A DNA stretch of 64,000 nucleotides, from NCBI GenBank assembly GCA_030248225.1, contig JASANE010017431.1, positions 1 to 64,000 of the forward strand, read 5' to 3'. The notes under the pieces are model-generated. The model saw nothing but the letters and a program-made list of their open reading frames with translations, was not told where the DNA came from and ran no database searches. Every line of letters starts with the position of its first letter. Position 1 is the first letter of the stretch. Source of the DNA: Trileptium ribeirensis. Taxonomy: Eukaryota > Nematoda > Enoplea > Enoplida > Thoracostomopsidae. Both the position numbers and the translations under genes were made by a program. Positions 24,401 to 35,030 of this stretch are shown one piece after another.

Positions 24401-27400
24401 TATCACATACGCAACATCTTTAAAATATTAATAAAGTTTCACAAAGATTCCTCGGAAAATTTTATCACATTCCACGTAATCCGTGGGCAACTCCTCACGC
24501 GGTTACGTAAATCAAAATTAACATCAATAGTAGTTATCTGCATTTATAACTGTCTTCTTCGAACAACAAATTTCATAAAAACTGCTATTTTGCGTGGCAG
24601 CTTACGACAGAACCGGATCAAAAATGCTGATACAAGCGAAGAAACTTTCAACAACCCGATAACTGCTCTTGATGTGGATTCTTCATTCTCTGAAAATTTT
24701 GCCTTGGGAATGAACCGAGGAACCCTGGGTTGGAACTAGGGAGGGCGCTGAATTTTGCCGGACATAAACTGGTGGAGTAGGGTTGGCTTGATCCGCCCTC
24801 CGACGGCTTCAAAATATAAAAATTTTCAAAATTTAACACTTTTCTTCGCAAGGCACTAACATTGTTAATAAATGGCCTCATAAACGGTGCAAAACTTGCT
24901 TATTGAGGTTAAAGACAACTTTTCAATCATTTTTCCTGAAAGTAGTCGAATTTTTTAAAATTCAGAAAAACATTTGCAGGGTTTTTGGGCAGCAGGGTTG
25001 TGTTTACCGGGGCGGAAGAGTCAAAACCTTTGCCAAAGGGAGCGGGAGGCCAGCAGGAGGAAGCCGTTTTTTCCTGGGGGCACCGAAAAATGCTAGCCCA
25101 CCACTTCGGAGAAGCCAGTTGACAACTTTCGGAGAACTGGCTACGCCAGCCGATTACAATCGGATCAAGATCTCCAGAATCCAACAACACAATTTTAACG
25201 GCCAACAAAAATATTGCTGACATTTTATTACAGCAAGTGAGCCAGTTGCAATAATCTATAAGCACTGCAATAATATTCTGAGTGAAGTAAAACGTTTTGA
25301 AATAACAGGTTAAAGGAATCGTGATTGTTTAGCGGTGTGGTTGAATGGGGTTTACAAGTGGGTTTTCTAGGCCCCCCAAACCCTGTACTAAAACTTTCAA
25401 ACATATCAGGCGCTTTTATATACTGTCTCCAATATTTTCGTCAATTTACCATTTTATCAATGTTATCCATCTGGACAGTCGCGCGCTCAATCAGCTGCTC
25501 CCGGTATCGCTTCTTTTTTAGCACAAGCAAGGCTTTGCTAAACAGAGTAGATATAAATAAGAAATTTATTAATACTACTGAAAGCACGTGCTGAAACAAA
25601 GCAAATTCATACGTTTATTAACCGGTTTAGCGTTAAGATATACTATATATTGTCTTATAGAATTTTTTCCGGTGTAAAAAATGAGCTTAATTTGATGCAG
25701 TTTACTCGTGAAGATATAACTCATGCTTTATCGGGACCATTTCCAACATACCCATTTGGCCCGTTTTTGCGAAAAGATGATGAAATAAGTTTCAAAACAA
25801 CGGGCATAAATAGAAATTTTAAGGTTTCGAATGAGCTACCGCGCTATTCAGTACGCCCAGCAAAACTGAGTTATGTGTGTCACCAAAAAAACCACTACGG
25901 ACCTGGCCTGTGAACAGCCCTCCGAAAAGTGGGGGGCCATGTTCATTCTCGGGGAAAATTTTAAAGTGGGGGGGGGATAAATTTTGCTTAAAAATACAAA
26001 ATATTTCCATATTTTCATGCATTTTCACTACTGTGAACGTACTTTCAAGCTAAAAACAATATTTTAGCATTATAAATAGTGGTAATTAATGTTTAAAAAA
26101 CAATTTGCAAACAAAGAACATAAATTTTCAGAGATAAAAAATTTTTGGAATTAGTTGAACATGAGGGGTTTCGGCCGAGTGGGGGGGGACGGACATGGGG
26201 GGATTTGGAAAGTGGGGGTCCCCCCCACTGTGGACAGGCCAACCGACAGGGAGAATTCTTTGTTACGCTCATTCTACTCACTATATTCAGAATTCAATTA
26301 ACATTTTTGTTTACAAATGTCGTCACCAGATCGTAAGTGCTCTCTGCACACATTGACTGCCTTGCAGTATCGTAACGAACGTTATCGCAATGACATAATG
26401 AAGCTTCGAAATTCATTTTACGTGCTATTGGGTTTCGGCGGAACAAAATCAGTTATCGAAAGAACTGTTGATATTGCTAGACTGTAGTTTTGCATTCTAA
26501 TTTCGCAAAGGATTTTGTCACAGCATGTTACGTATGTTACAAATTATGACAGACTATTTCAATCGATGCAGTGTACGGCAAATATCTACAAATATTTTTT
26601 ATAACAAAGATACGTTCAGATAACCCAGCACCTATACACAAGAAGACAATGTGGTAAAATTTTGAGCGAGTAGAAAGACCAAGCTGTTGAAATTGGTATA
26701 CGTTGAAATACTTGGCATACGCTGAATGAGCAATATATAAAATTACAGCTACGTTATGTAGCACCAGCGATATTTTGTCAATGGTTAATCGTTTGTCTTG
26801 GTATAACTATTTTGTTGACTTAACTTATCAAAAAAGCATTTACAATCACTTTAAAACGTATTAGCGCAGCGGCCAAACGTATCTCCAATATATATACGTA
26901 AACGTATAGTTTTAACATAATAGCGTAGTAAAAACAAACTGACTCCTTTTTGCCTTCTTTGAGCAACTGTCGTGCGGTAAATTTTTCCTTTTCTAAACTC
27001 CGATCCAAACGCTTCAAATATTGTTTCATTTTGTCACGTTGTTGTTTTAGTTGCTGAAAATAAATTAAAAAAATTATAAAAAAATAAAATAAAATAATTT
27101 ATAAGAAAAATATATACGTCGAATTTGTCTGTGCACAAACGGCAAACAACAAGTTCTGGCTGAACTACTCCAGTTTTCATGGAACTTTCATTCAAATTCA
27201 GCTATGCAACGTACACAGCTGAATACGTAGAGACACGACGCTTCATATCGTATGAGACGTATGAAATACATTGGGTATATAATGTCTTCCGCTTCTGATG
27301 CAATGTAATTATGGTTCAACATTGCATGCTGTGCTTCCTTCTGTAAATGCAGAGGGCCAGAGTTGAGGTTCGATTTACAAATGCTACGCTAATGGTAATG

Positions 27401-28626
27401 TTATATGAACGCGCAGGAAACAACACATAACCAAATATGCAACGACAGATTAAATTATTTAGGTAAATTAGGTTCACTGATGGTCGACATTTTAAATTGC
27501 TAGAAATCTTAAAAGGTATAGGTAAAATCATGTTGGATTCTATATCAAAATGCCATTGCATTCAACGGTCCGAAAACCTATACAGAATGTTTTAAATTGC
27601 CAGCGTGCAATACAACTGATGAAGTATCAAAACCCTTAAAAACTATATGATATAGTGGTCAACCCTAGAAAACCAAATCAACAGTAACGAAAAACATAAA
27701 TATACAGAGACCACTCTTGATGCCCTGCACGCAATACATAACCAGATTACATGCTAGAACTCGGGTTCGTCGACTGTAAAGCTTTTGAAATACCTGAAAA
27801 GGTATAATATAGTCATGTTGGAGTTTAGACAACAAAAACCATCCCTTATGCTTGGTAACCTAATACATACTCGTTGTAAGGTAAAGTATGAACACGCCAT
27901 GACATGCCAACATTAATTTGCAAAATCAATATTTATGACAAAGGGTCGATGAACCATATTTGTACTCAACAGGAGCTCATGGAGTGGTCCCACAAAATGT
28001 CAACAACGCTGTAAATATAGATGCGCAGATTTAGAATAGTGGTTTCTACTAAAGGTCTACTAATAGTAATTAATTTTTCTATCAAACAGGAAAATTTTGT
28101 TAAAATCCATCAATCCGAAGATGAGTTATAAGTTACACCCACATGACAGAATCGACGGGGATCAACTGCCTACGGACACCTGAATTTATACACCCTATCC
28201 GCCACGCCTGATACATTGCTCAGCTTCACTTCGCTCTGCAAACTGGTCACCTCTGGAATAGAACTAAAAACACGGCCATGAAAGGCTGTCGCAGGTACCG
28301 AATGGTTGTGTGACACAAAACACTTCTAATCGCCTATCGCACTTCGATACATTACGATTATTTATAAAAACGTTTTTAAAGTGCAAACTCAACAGCCGCG
28401 GTGAAGCACTTAGAAAGTATTTGAAACTTAGTCAAAGCGCGACAGTAAATCTCGTACATTTGCTTGCATCAAACTCAACTAATTAAGAATTTTGATCCGG
28501 TGAACGACAAAAAGCAACAATGCAATAATTTAGTACGAGGATAACTTAGAGACTTACCAGAACGGCTCGATCTTGTTCAGTTACTCGAGATTCGTGCTTC
28601 TTGTGCTTTCCGAATAAGCCACCCAT
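15423..28626 (-). CDS. CHMP6/VPS20, ESCRT-III subunit, complete seven-exon gene
   Basis: Seven exons (given separately) join in phase to 206 codons plus TAA; human CHMP6 has 201. In the family this protein is N-myristoylated, binds ESCRT-II (VPS25) on endosomes and nucleates CHMP4/SNF7 filaments for multivesicular body scission. Seen here: MGGLFGK at the N-terminus with Gly2 for myristoylation; VTEQD; a basic alpha-1 with QLKQQRDKMKQY; LKKKRYREQLIE in alpha-2; GNECL; MSIEDVEKILDETREGVEYQ; an acidic DDEADIMAEL; a Pro-rich LPELPDVPTDKLP matching the MIM2 motif that binds the VPS4 MIT domain; and a C-terminal QAVLAS like the family's tail. Introns are 1504, 1406, 1200, 5912, 1598 and 963 bp. Start chosen because MGGLFGK is the family start. 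Reading rests on my spliced translation. Confidence 0.95.
15824..16342. repeat. 173-bp tandem repeat, three copies, in CHMP6 intron 6
   Basis: Unit starts GCATTT(A)(A/C)GCAATTGTTTAC at 15824, 15997 and 16170. Copies 1 and 2 are almost identical and copy 3 slightly diverged. It lies between exons 7 and 6, leaving about 100 bp before exon 6. Confidence 0.95.
16442..16505 (-). CDS. CHMP6 exon 6, MIM2 exon
   Basis: Acceptor CATTTAG, 64 bp, donor GTAAGT, exit phase 1. Encodes ETEEKLPELPDVPTDKLPSP, which is essentially only the VPS4-binding MIM2 element. Confidence 0.93.
16745..17090. repeat. 84-94-bp tandem repeat, four copies, in CHMP6 intron 5
   Basis: Unit TTTCATAAATTTGAAATTTA...CATTAACGACACCAAAATCC...GAATTGGAACC. 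One copy has an extra ten bases (AATGGGACC). ORFs on both strands are by-products. Confidence 0.93.
18104..18184 (-). CDS. CHMP6 exon 5
   Basis: Acceptor GTTTAAG, 81 bp, donor GTAAGT, phase 0 at both ends. Encodes EIDSLVSGAFTSDDEADIMA then ELDLLVA, the acidic autoinhibitory region. Confidence 0.95.
18548..19184. repeat. 91-bp tandem repeat, seven copies, in CHMP6 intron 4
   Basis: Unit ACACGAATTAAATCGCAAGG...CCAATGACTAAAAAGACAAA...TTTCAAGAAAA at 18548, 18639, 18730, 18821, 18912, 19003 and 19094. Copies differ at only a few sites (GGCC or GGTC; ATCC or ACCA), implying recent expansion or homogenisation. Confidence 0.96.
20736..21088. mobile_element. GGCCTGTCCACAG MITE, copy A, diverged, in CHMP6 intron 4
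   Basis: Begins GGCCAGTCTATAGCCTTCCG and ends TGTGGACAGG. Interior AAATTTTGCTTAAAA, TTTCCAT, TATTTTCAAGCTA and TTTCGGCCGAGTGGGG blocks are colinear with copies at 25.9 and 30.9 kb. The oldest of the three by divergence. Confidence 0.8.
22080..23700. repeat. Tandem repeat of about 345-358 bp, five partial or full units, in CHMP6 intron 4
   Basis: The landmark CAGCCGCCCAGGACGTCAGA (with variants) recurs at 22297, 22653, 23011 and 23354, with an older partial unit at about 22142. Each unit also has TTTTGGGTCG(A/G)GGAACCAT, CCTTAATCGAAAAACAAAAA and AACCATGGGTCACAGAG. Minus-strand ORFs repeat VPRPKIRKFVLTSWAAEKF in several units. It ends with CGTTAACGACTTATGGTCGG followed by (CA)n, like a retroelement tail. 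Confidence 0.9.
24097..24249 (-). CDS. CHMP6 exon 4
   Basis: Acceptor TTTCTAG, 153 bp, donor GTTAGT, phase 0 at both ends. Encodes the most conserved stretch, GNECLKDLHRLMSIEDVEKI then LDETREGVEYQQ. Confidence 0.97.
24600..25300. other. GC-richer repeat-like segment in CHMP6 intron 3
   Basis: Contains GGAACCCTGGGTTGGAACTA and TACCGGGGCGGAAGAGTC stretches and a short inverted GCCAGTTGACAACTTTCGGA/AACTGGC. Probably an old mobile element; family not recognised. Confidence 0.4.
25450..25537 (-). CDS. CHMP6 exon 3
   Basis: Acceptor TGTTTAG, 88 bp, donor GTAAAT, exit phase 0. Encodes KALLVLKKKRYREQLIERA and VQMDNIDKM, matching the second helix of CHMP6 without gaps. Confidence 0.95.
25905..26240. 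mobile_element. GGCCTGTCCACAG MITE, copy B, in CHMP6 intron 2
   Basis: Begins GGCCTGTGAACAGCCCTCCG and ends CACTGTGGACAGGCC. The interior, with poly-G runs on both flanks and an A/T core, is about 90% like copy C by eye. Confidence 0.9.
26944..27053 (-). CDS. CHMP6 exon 2
   Basis: Acceptor TTTTCAG, 110 bp, donor GTCAGT, exit phase 2. Encodes QLKQQRDKMKQYLKRLD and TARQLLKEGKK, the basic first helix. Confidence 0.95.
28558..28626 (-). CDS. CHMP6 exon 1 (codons 1-23)
   Basis: ATG at 28624-28626 within ACCATGGGTGGC. Encodes the myristoylation signal and RVTEQDRAVL. Donor GTAAGT at 28552-28557; phase 0. Confidence 0.95.
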
Positions 28627-28775
28627 GGTATTGGTCGTATACGATACCCGAACATATATCACTTAGAGATTTTCGGTTGAACACCATCCACGTTTTCCCA
28701 TAAGTTTTACCAATACTTGTAAAAATACTAAGATTCGGATTGTATTATAGCTAAAAACTAATAAATCGAAAATTT
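28627..28775. promoter_or_regulatory. Short divergent spacer upstream of CHMP6
   Basis: 149 bp between the CHMP6 start codon and the open frame beginning at 28776 on the plus strand. If that ORF region is a gene this would be a bidirectional promoter. No TATA box is evident. Inference from layout only. Confidence 0.3.
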
Positions 28776-29644
28776 TTGGATATACAACCAATAATAGCAA
28801 CTCAATGTGTACAAAATAGACATGAAAAAGTTATTAATAATTTTTCGTTTGGTGGCAATAAAAAGTATATGCTGACAAATTGCTGGGTTGAAACGGTTCC
28901 TGTCCACAACAATGATCAGTTTGTTGTTTTCGCTATATTGTTCTTATTAAAAATAGTTAATTGGCTGTGGGTCGAATATACAACTCGATGCCGTTGCCGA
29001 TATCGCTTAACAAACCGTTCTCCCGCAATCATTGAGCTAGCTCGTTCCATGTCGTTTACTGAAATTGGAAAAGCTAATCATATTGAAAACCCGTCATCAG
29101 TTGTACTGGTTGCACGAATCGAGGTTCAACTTTGACAGCAATTCTGGTACCATTAAATATCGATTTGATACGATTATATCCGTCATCTATTTTGAATTTT
29201 TGGCTAATTAAAGGACGAATTAATGATTTCATTCGCCGCTTCACCAACGGGATGGAATTTTTTACCAAATTTTTTTGGGCGACCGCTCGATTAGCAAAGA
29301 ATCGAAGTACGAAATGGGTCAAAGAATATTTCGCCAACATGCGCCACCTTGGACCACACCCCGATTATTGCATCGATAATGTTCAAATCTATAATGTCTA
29401 TAACCGGCGATATCGGGACGTACAAACACCATATTTGCTGGAACGTTTTCAACGCTTCGATTATGAATCGCGAAAGCTTACTGAAATTTGCACGATGTAT
29501 TCCTTGATCCGATCCATACGACGCAAAAGACGGTGTTGGCCACAATGCCGTTTCGCTATGGCCAGAACAACTGGACTAAATCGCTGTAAGGGCTTGAGTC
29601 CGGCAATTCTACAAATTACAACGCCCAATGAACAACTTAATTGA
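28776..29644 (+). CDS. Unrecognised ORF region, two overlapping frames
   Basis: A first frame runs 28776-29135 and a second, shifted frame is open from 29087 to the TAA at 29642-29644. The second looks protein-like: MEFFTKFFWATARLAKNRS, CIDNVQIYNVYNRRYRDVQ, PYLLERFQRFDYESRKLTE, basic, with W and Y in the pattern of a folded protein. The two frames could be one gene with a frameshift, an exon pair with an unseen short intron, or only the second could be real (first Met in that frame near 29252). Antisense frames are also open (29074-29545) but have a less protein-like composition. I do not recognise a family. Confidence 0.45.
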
Positions 29645-29699
29645 ACGTTATTTTGCGCACCCTGCCTTATCCCAACGCGGGCAGCTTTTTACAGTGCGG

Positions 29700-30868
29700 C
29701 AACAATTCTAATACAGAAACCAAAATGAGCCTTTTACAGAATGTCTTATGAACAGTGCCTTACGAACAATCTCATAGATTGTTCAAAGATCAATGAACCA
29801 ATTGAGGACAAACCTTTGAAGATCAAACTGATTCACTAATCAGAATTTCGAAGTATCTTTGTTCTTCATTTTGTACCTGCTATAACGGAGGTGGAAACCG
29901 TCTGTTGTAGTGGCGTTGTAGTTGTTATCTTTGTAATACTCAAGAGCTGGACATAACATATCCTTAGTTGGTCGGTAGGAAGAAACTACATACCTATCCT
30001 TAACTAAGAATTTATGGGGAGAGTTCGATGTTAGGATAATAATGTGTTCTTTTGAGTATGGACAGGAGTGAACCGCCATTTAGATGCTGATGTACCGGTT
30101 TGCCAGCAACAGGGTTATCTTTACATACACAAAAGTTGCCCGAATTCTAACAGTAGACGTGGTTGCTCCTCGGGCAGACGCTAAGTGACTAAATTTTACT
30201 ATAAATTTAAGTTTGAGATTTTTGTCAGAAATTTTGATATATATGAGTCGAAAATTTTGAATTGTGTAGTTGTACTGAAATTATGGTTAGGGCTTACACC
30301 ATGGTGACATGTGAACCACTTAAAGTTAGAGAATTAGGGATGTGAAGCGAGATAGTAAGGGCAGGGAAATGCCCTCAAATAAAGGGGAACGAGTACCATA
30401 TTAATTTAAACGAGGATTTGACACGGGGACCTACACATTTAGAAATGTTGAAATTAATTTAACATTGCCGCTGAAGGATAACATAAAAATGTAATTTACA
30501 CATTGAGAAATAATTGCAAGAGCACGAGTGGCGTCTCATCTACCATTATTTCCTATAAAGCTTGTGGCATCTTAATTACCAGTAGTATAAGCTTTAACGT
30601 TCTCAAAGTATTTTTGCGGAATGTTTTGAGTAATTTTTGAAAACTTTTGAAGCCTTTGAGACACTGTGTTATGAGAATAACTTTTGATGCTTGCATCTTT
30701 ATTATGAGGCGCATTTTTACGCATCAAATTACCCATGAATTTTGTAACGGTTGTCTTTCGCTGTTTATTGCCAAGATTCATAAAGCTCAAATATGCAATA
30801 TCTTTATATTAACTACAAAGAAAACTTCACGGCCGGCAACGTTATTTTGCAGGCGGGCCTATATTGTT
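29700..30868. other. No gene seen
   Basis: AT-rich sequence with short unsupported ORFs; includes a self-similar stretch near 29740-29830 (CTTATGAACAGTGCCTTACG, CAATCTCATAGATTG). No recognisable element. Confidence 0.4.
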
Positions 30869-31237
30869 GGCCTGTCCACAGCCCTCCGAAAAGTGGGGGG
30901 GGGGAACTTCGGGGGCCCCATGTTCATTTCCGAGGGAAAATTAAAAGTGCGGGGGGGGGATAAATTTTGCTTAAAAATACAAAATATTTCCATATTTTCT
31001 TGCATTTTCACTACCGTGAACGTATTTTCAAGCTAAAAACAACATTTTAGTATTATACATAGTAGCAATTAATGTTTAAAACACAATTTGCAAACAAAAA
31101 CATAAACTTTCAAACATAAAACATTTTTGGAATTAGTTGAAAATGGGGGTTTCAGCAGAGTGGGGGGACAGACATGGGGGAAAATCTCACGAACATGATG
31201 GATTTGGAAAGTGGGGGTTCCCCACTGTGGACAGGCC
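30869..31237. mobile_element. GGCCTGTCCACAG MITE, copy C, intact ends
   Basis: Starts GGCCTGTCCACAGCCCTCCG and ends CCACTGTGGACAGGCC, a perfect 13-bp TIR that extends imperfectly inward through AAGTGGGG. 369 bp, no ORF of note. The best-preserved copy and the one that defines the ends. Confidence 0.92.
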
Positions 31238-31579
31238 AGCATTGTTATTTACGCTGGACAGCGTGCTTGTTCTTGGAAGGCCGCCGCTTTTTGTTTCGCA
31301 TTGCTTGGGCGAATTCCATTTCTGAAGGTTACATTGGCACTAGGGTAAGCACATCAATATAATTTGCAATTCGACAGACCGATTTATAAATATTACAAAA
31401 TTTATTATTTTTATAATATCCCTCAATTGTGCATGTCCTGCCAACGAGCCATCACTTAAAGAGTATGATGGCACATAAACGGGACCACTCGAGTCGATAA
31501 AATACGGTACAGTAAAACAAGCACGATGAGCTTTGCTTCTCGGTAAATAACTTGTATTTTCGGTGACGAACCAGAGACC

Positions 31580-31980
31580 CGATAGCCTAATGTATCCATT
31601 GCACAAGTGGTTAGCGCGTGGTACAATTCCCCCACAGTGAGAATATGGAAAGCAGCCGCTCAACTTTGGCTGGGGTGTGATTCGAATCCACGATCTCTTG
31701 CCTTTGGATGCGCAAGCCCGCGCTCACAAACGAAGCTATCACTGCCAGACTTCACAGCGTTATAAAGCTGCTATATACACTGCAGACGAATTGTGGGGGT
31801 GCCGCGTGCTGACCCCTATGCAACGGATGCCAGTAGCTACCGAAAGCTCTAGTTCGTCACCGAATATAAACAGAGACAGTTGCCGAGAAGCAGAGCTCAG
31901 CGTGCTTGAAATCGATGCAACCAGTTTTGTACCCCAGCGGTTCCTACGCACCCTTGTGGTTGGCACTCGTTCATAATTTA
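31580..31980 (+). mobile_element. tRNA-like SINE candidate
   Basis: CAAGTGGTTAGCGCGTGG at about 31605-31622 looks like a tRNA D-arm/A box, and GTGATTCGAATCCACG at about 31676-31691 like a T-arm/B box; the spacing is longer than in a tRNA gene. GC is higher than the flanks, and a plus-strand frame stays open to 31976. A tRNA-derived SINE or tRNA-like pseudogene is the simplest reading. Confidence 0.5.
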
Positions 31981-32220
31981 CGCGCAAATGAAACGTTTAC
32001 TATTTGAAACAGTAAACAAATTATTTGGAAATAATTAACCAATCGAGTATCGTAAGCCTCAGTTACTAATCCGGCATTGACCATAACAAAGGCCCGCATC
32101 AATAGCAGTTGGCAGCAATAGTTATTATATTGAAGGACTAGACATGAGATCGGGTATTTGAAATAAGTCGAGATCAATAAGAAATCACAAAACATATTTT
32201 CTGAGTTTTTACATTTATTA

Positions 32221-32538
32221 TGCATGAATAAACTTAAGCTTCGCCCCTTACCATCCTCTTTTGACAAAAGCGATTCAGTTGTTCACTGAACACAAATTTC
32301 ATTTTTGCGTTAAAGACATAAATTAGTCCGTTTCATATTCCATACATTATAATTTGAAAATTTTCAAGACACATTGGTGTTAAAGTAAGGTGCTGAATTG
32401 CATTCGCTAATGGCGTTATGGAACAGAAAAATTGAAATGGGATACGGCTATTGAAATCCAAGTTTTGTTTGCTAACAACGTTTTGTATATGGTGGCAAAA
32501 GAGGATGGTTGGGGGCGCATCTTAAGTTTAATCTTGCA
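32221..32538. mobile_element. TTA-TSD MITE family, copy 4, short (318 bp)
   Basis: TIRs TGCATGAATAAACTTAAGC and CTTAAGTTTAATCTTGCA, with TTA on both sides. Subterminal CCATCCTCTTTTG and AGAGGATGGTTGGGGGCG are themselves inverted, extending the TIR to over 40 bp. Interior differs from the other copies. Confidence 0.85.
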
Positions 32539-32729
32539 TTAAACGAAACAAGGAAGAAAACAAAACCGCTCAAGCAGCAACGCGACAGGACTCGACTGGC
32601 GCTACAGAAAAGAAAATTCAATTCAATCCAACTGACTAGAGCTAATATGCAAATTAACACTTGTCTGCAAAAACAGATTTCAATAATAACAATATTATAA
32701 TATATTATGTATTTGTTATTTTATGCTAA

Positions 32730-33000
32730 AATGGATGAGGGTAGGATGGAACATAGGTTTTTTATGACGGTTATCGGTATTTAAAAAGGGCAACGGATTC
32801 GTCACCAAAAATTGATGGGAACGAGGTGCGGCCAGTAGAATGCCGGTAAGACAGCGAATATGCAGCGTTCTTTCTGGTTTGCGATCCATGTCTTACGAGG
32901 CGGCGTGACTCCATCTAGGCACTCATGGTCGAAAGACTTTGAAACGAAAGGCTCGAATAAAAATGTATATTTATAAACGATAAGATATTAAGTACATAAC
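32730..33000. repeat. Dispersed repeat, copy 1 of 2
   Basis: GATTCGTCACC, GGTGCGGCCAGTAGAATGCC, TTTGCGATCC and GGCGGCGTGACTCC blocks match in order the copy at 43.44-43.72 kb. Function and class unknown. Confidence 0.7.
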
Positions 33001-33120
33001 TTCACAATTATTTTTAGGTTACGCTTAACTTATGACCACCGGTATTTTACTCCTCGTTTATATTGCTCGGCCCAAAGTGCGGCTCTGTTAGCCCTTCATT
33101 CGCTATATTTTAGTACCCGA

Positions 33121-34938
33121 TCTATTCTCTGGACGCCCAAACACACACACGCCCCCGTAATGGATAAACCGACCCCCGGCAGACACACCCCATACGCCCA
33201 CACACGCCCCCAACACCCACACCACCCACAACACAAACACAACACCCACCGCCCACCACACTCCCCCACCAATAAGCAAAAAAACCACACCCACAGACCA
33301 CATCCAAAACACCCCCAGCTCCAACCTATACCTCTATACCACAAACCACAAATTCAATATCCTATTTCCCCCCAATACCACAACACAATAACTAGCATCA
33401 CACATATATCCATTCCCCTACAGCCAACAGAACAACCCCCACCATAACCCAACAGCAAACTAATTACTACAAATAACTACAGTAAACAACACTCTTATCA
33501 AGACAACAGTAGACTACACTATAACGATACAGATAACTCACCCCACAACACCAACACACTACTAAAACAAAATATCAAATAAAACACAAAAAAACAAACT
33601 ATAATAACAAACTAGGTTACCTCCCAAATTCCAATCTTAGCCTCCCCCCAATTACCTCCTATACCCCAAATCAGCCCAATAATATTAGTATAATACAATA
33701 TACAAAACCCACAACATTCTAAAACACCACAAAACAATAAAACTATATCTAATCACCACAAAAACCCAACCACCACTCCTCTCCCTATCCCTCCCACCCC
33801 CAGAATAGAACAACAACATACCTACATCACTCCCATAACTAATACCTAATACTATCCACTATATAACCTCCGCGCTTTAAACAACACAAAAAAATACTAA
33901 AACAAATAGCAAAACTACAACCCACCACTATAACAACTATACACTAAAAATATACATATATTATAATATACTTTACCCTCCCTCACACTAGAACCCCCCA
34001 ACTATCAAACAAAACCCTACCTTACACCCACCTACATCCCCTAATACACCAAACTATCCTCCACCCCCCACAAACAACAATAATAATAAAATTTTCACAA
34101 CTAACTCTACAATTCTCTTAGCCCCACCTTCCCCTTCCTTACAAAACAACCCCCCACCCCCCCTATACACACAACAACATCTACCATCTCTCTCCTACCC
34201 ACACCACACACACCACAAAATATATAACACATATTTACCAAAATCAACCACTAAAACAACATATCTCAAAATAAACCAAATATCTATTCCTATTCAACCC
34301 TACCCTAAACACCCCACCTATTTCAAAACACTTCAATCCAATTACTCAAAACTCTCCAAAACGACAACACAACAGACCCAACTTCACACCACTCCCCCAT
34401 TTATATCACAACAACTCTACTACCTCCTAGCCCCACCCCCCCCATATATACACTATACCTAAGCAAACTACGCCCCATCACAAAATACAATCACCCCCAA
34501 CCCTCCTACTCCAACCCCCACCCCAATACACTATTCAAACAATACACACCATACATATACCGCCTATCTACCAGCAACGACCGAAACACACAAACACACA
34601 ACACTTCAATAATTACAACAACCAATCCACAGACCTCCCCCAGAAATATAACACCCCACACCCTTACCACCCACCCATACTCTCCACCAACACCCCCCTA
34701 TCAACAACTACAACACAATAACAAACCACAACCAATCACTCCCCCCACCACCCATATAAATATAAAAAAAAAACAAAACAACCACCAAAATAATAAAAAA
34801 AAATATAAAAATAAACAAAACAAAAACCCCACCAAAAAAAAAAAAACTACAAAAAAAACACAAAAAAAAAAAAAAAACACAAATAAAAACCAAAAAAAAA
34901 AAAAAACAAAACACAACCAAAAAAACCCAAAAACAACA

Positions 34939-34973
<35 letters not shown>

Positions 34974-35030
34974 AACAAACCCAAAAAAAACAACAAAAAC
35001 AAACAAACCCCCCCCCCACCCCCCCCCTTA
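33121..35030. other. G-depleted tract, almost only A, C and T on the plus strand
   Basis: Within about 300 bp G becomes rare and from about 33,450 to 35,026 I count only roughly thirty G bases, about 2%, while C stays high. There is no repeat period and no coding signal. Poly-A stretches at 34,760-34,975 and a C run at 35,009-35,027 close it, and composition snaps back to normal at TTATGATTTAGG. ORFs here (poly-F, C and V on the minus strand) are compositional. Either a strand-specific hypermutated or deaminated segment or a read/assembly artefact. Confidence 0.95.

Noticed and set aside
34701..35019. Minus-strand ORFs rich in Phe, Cys, Val and Trp
   Set aside because: Direct consequence of the A/C-only composition of the plus strand; no protein character.
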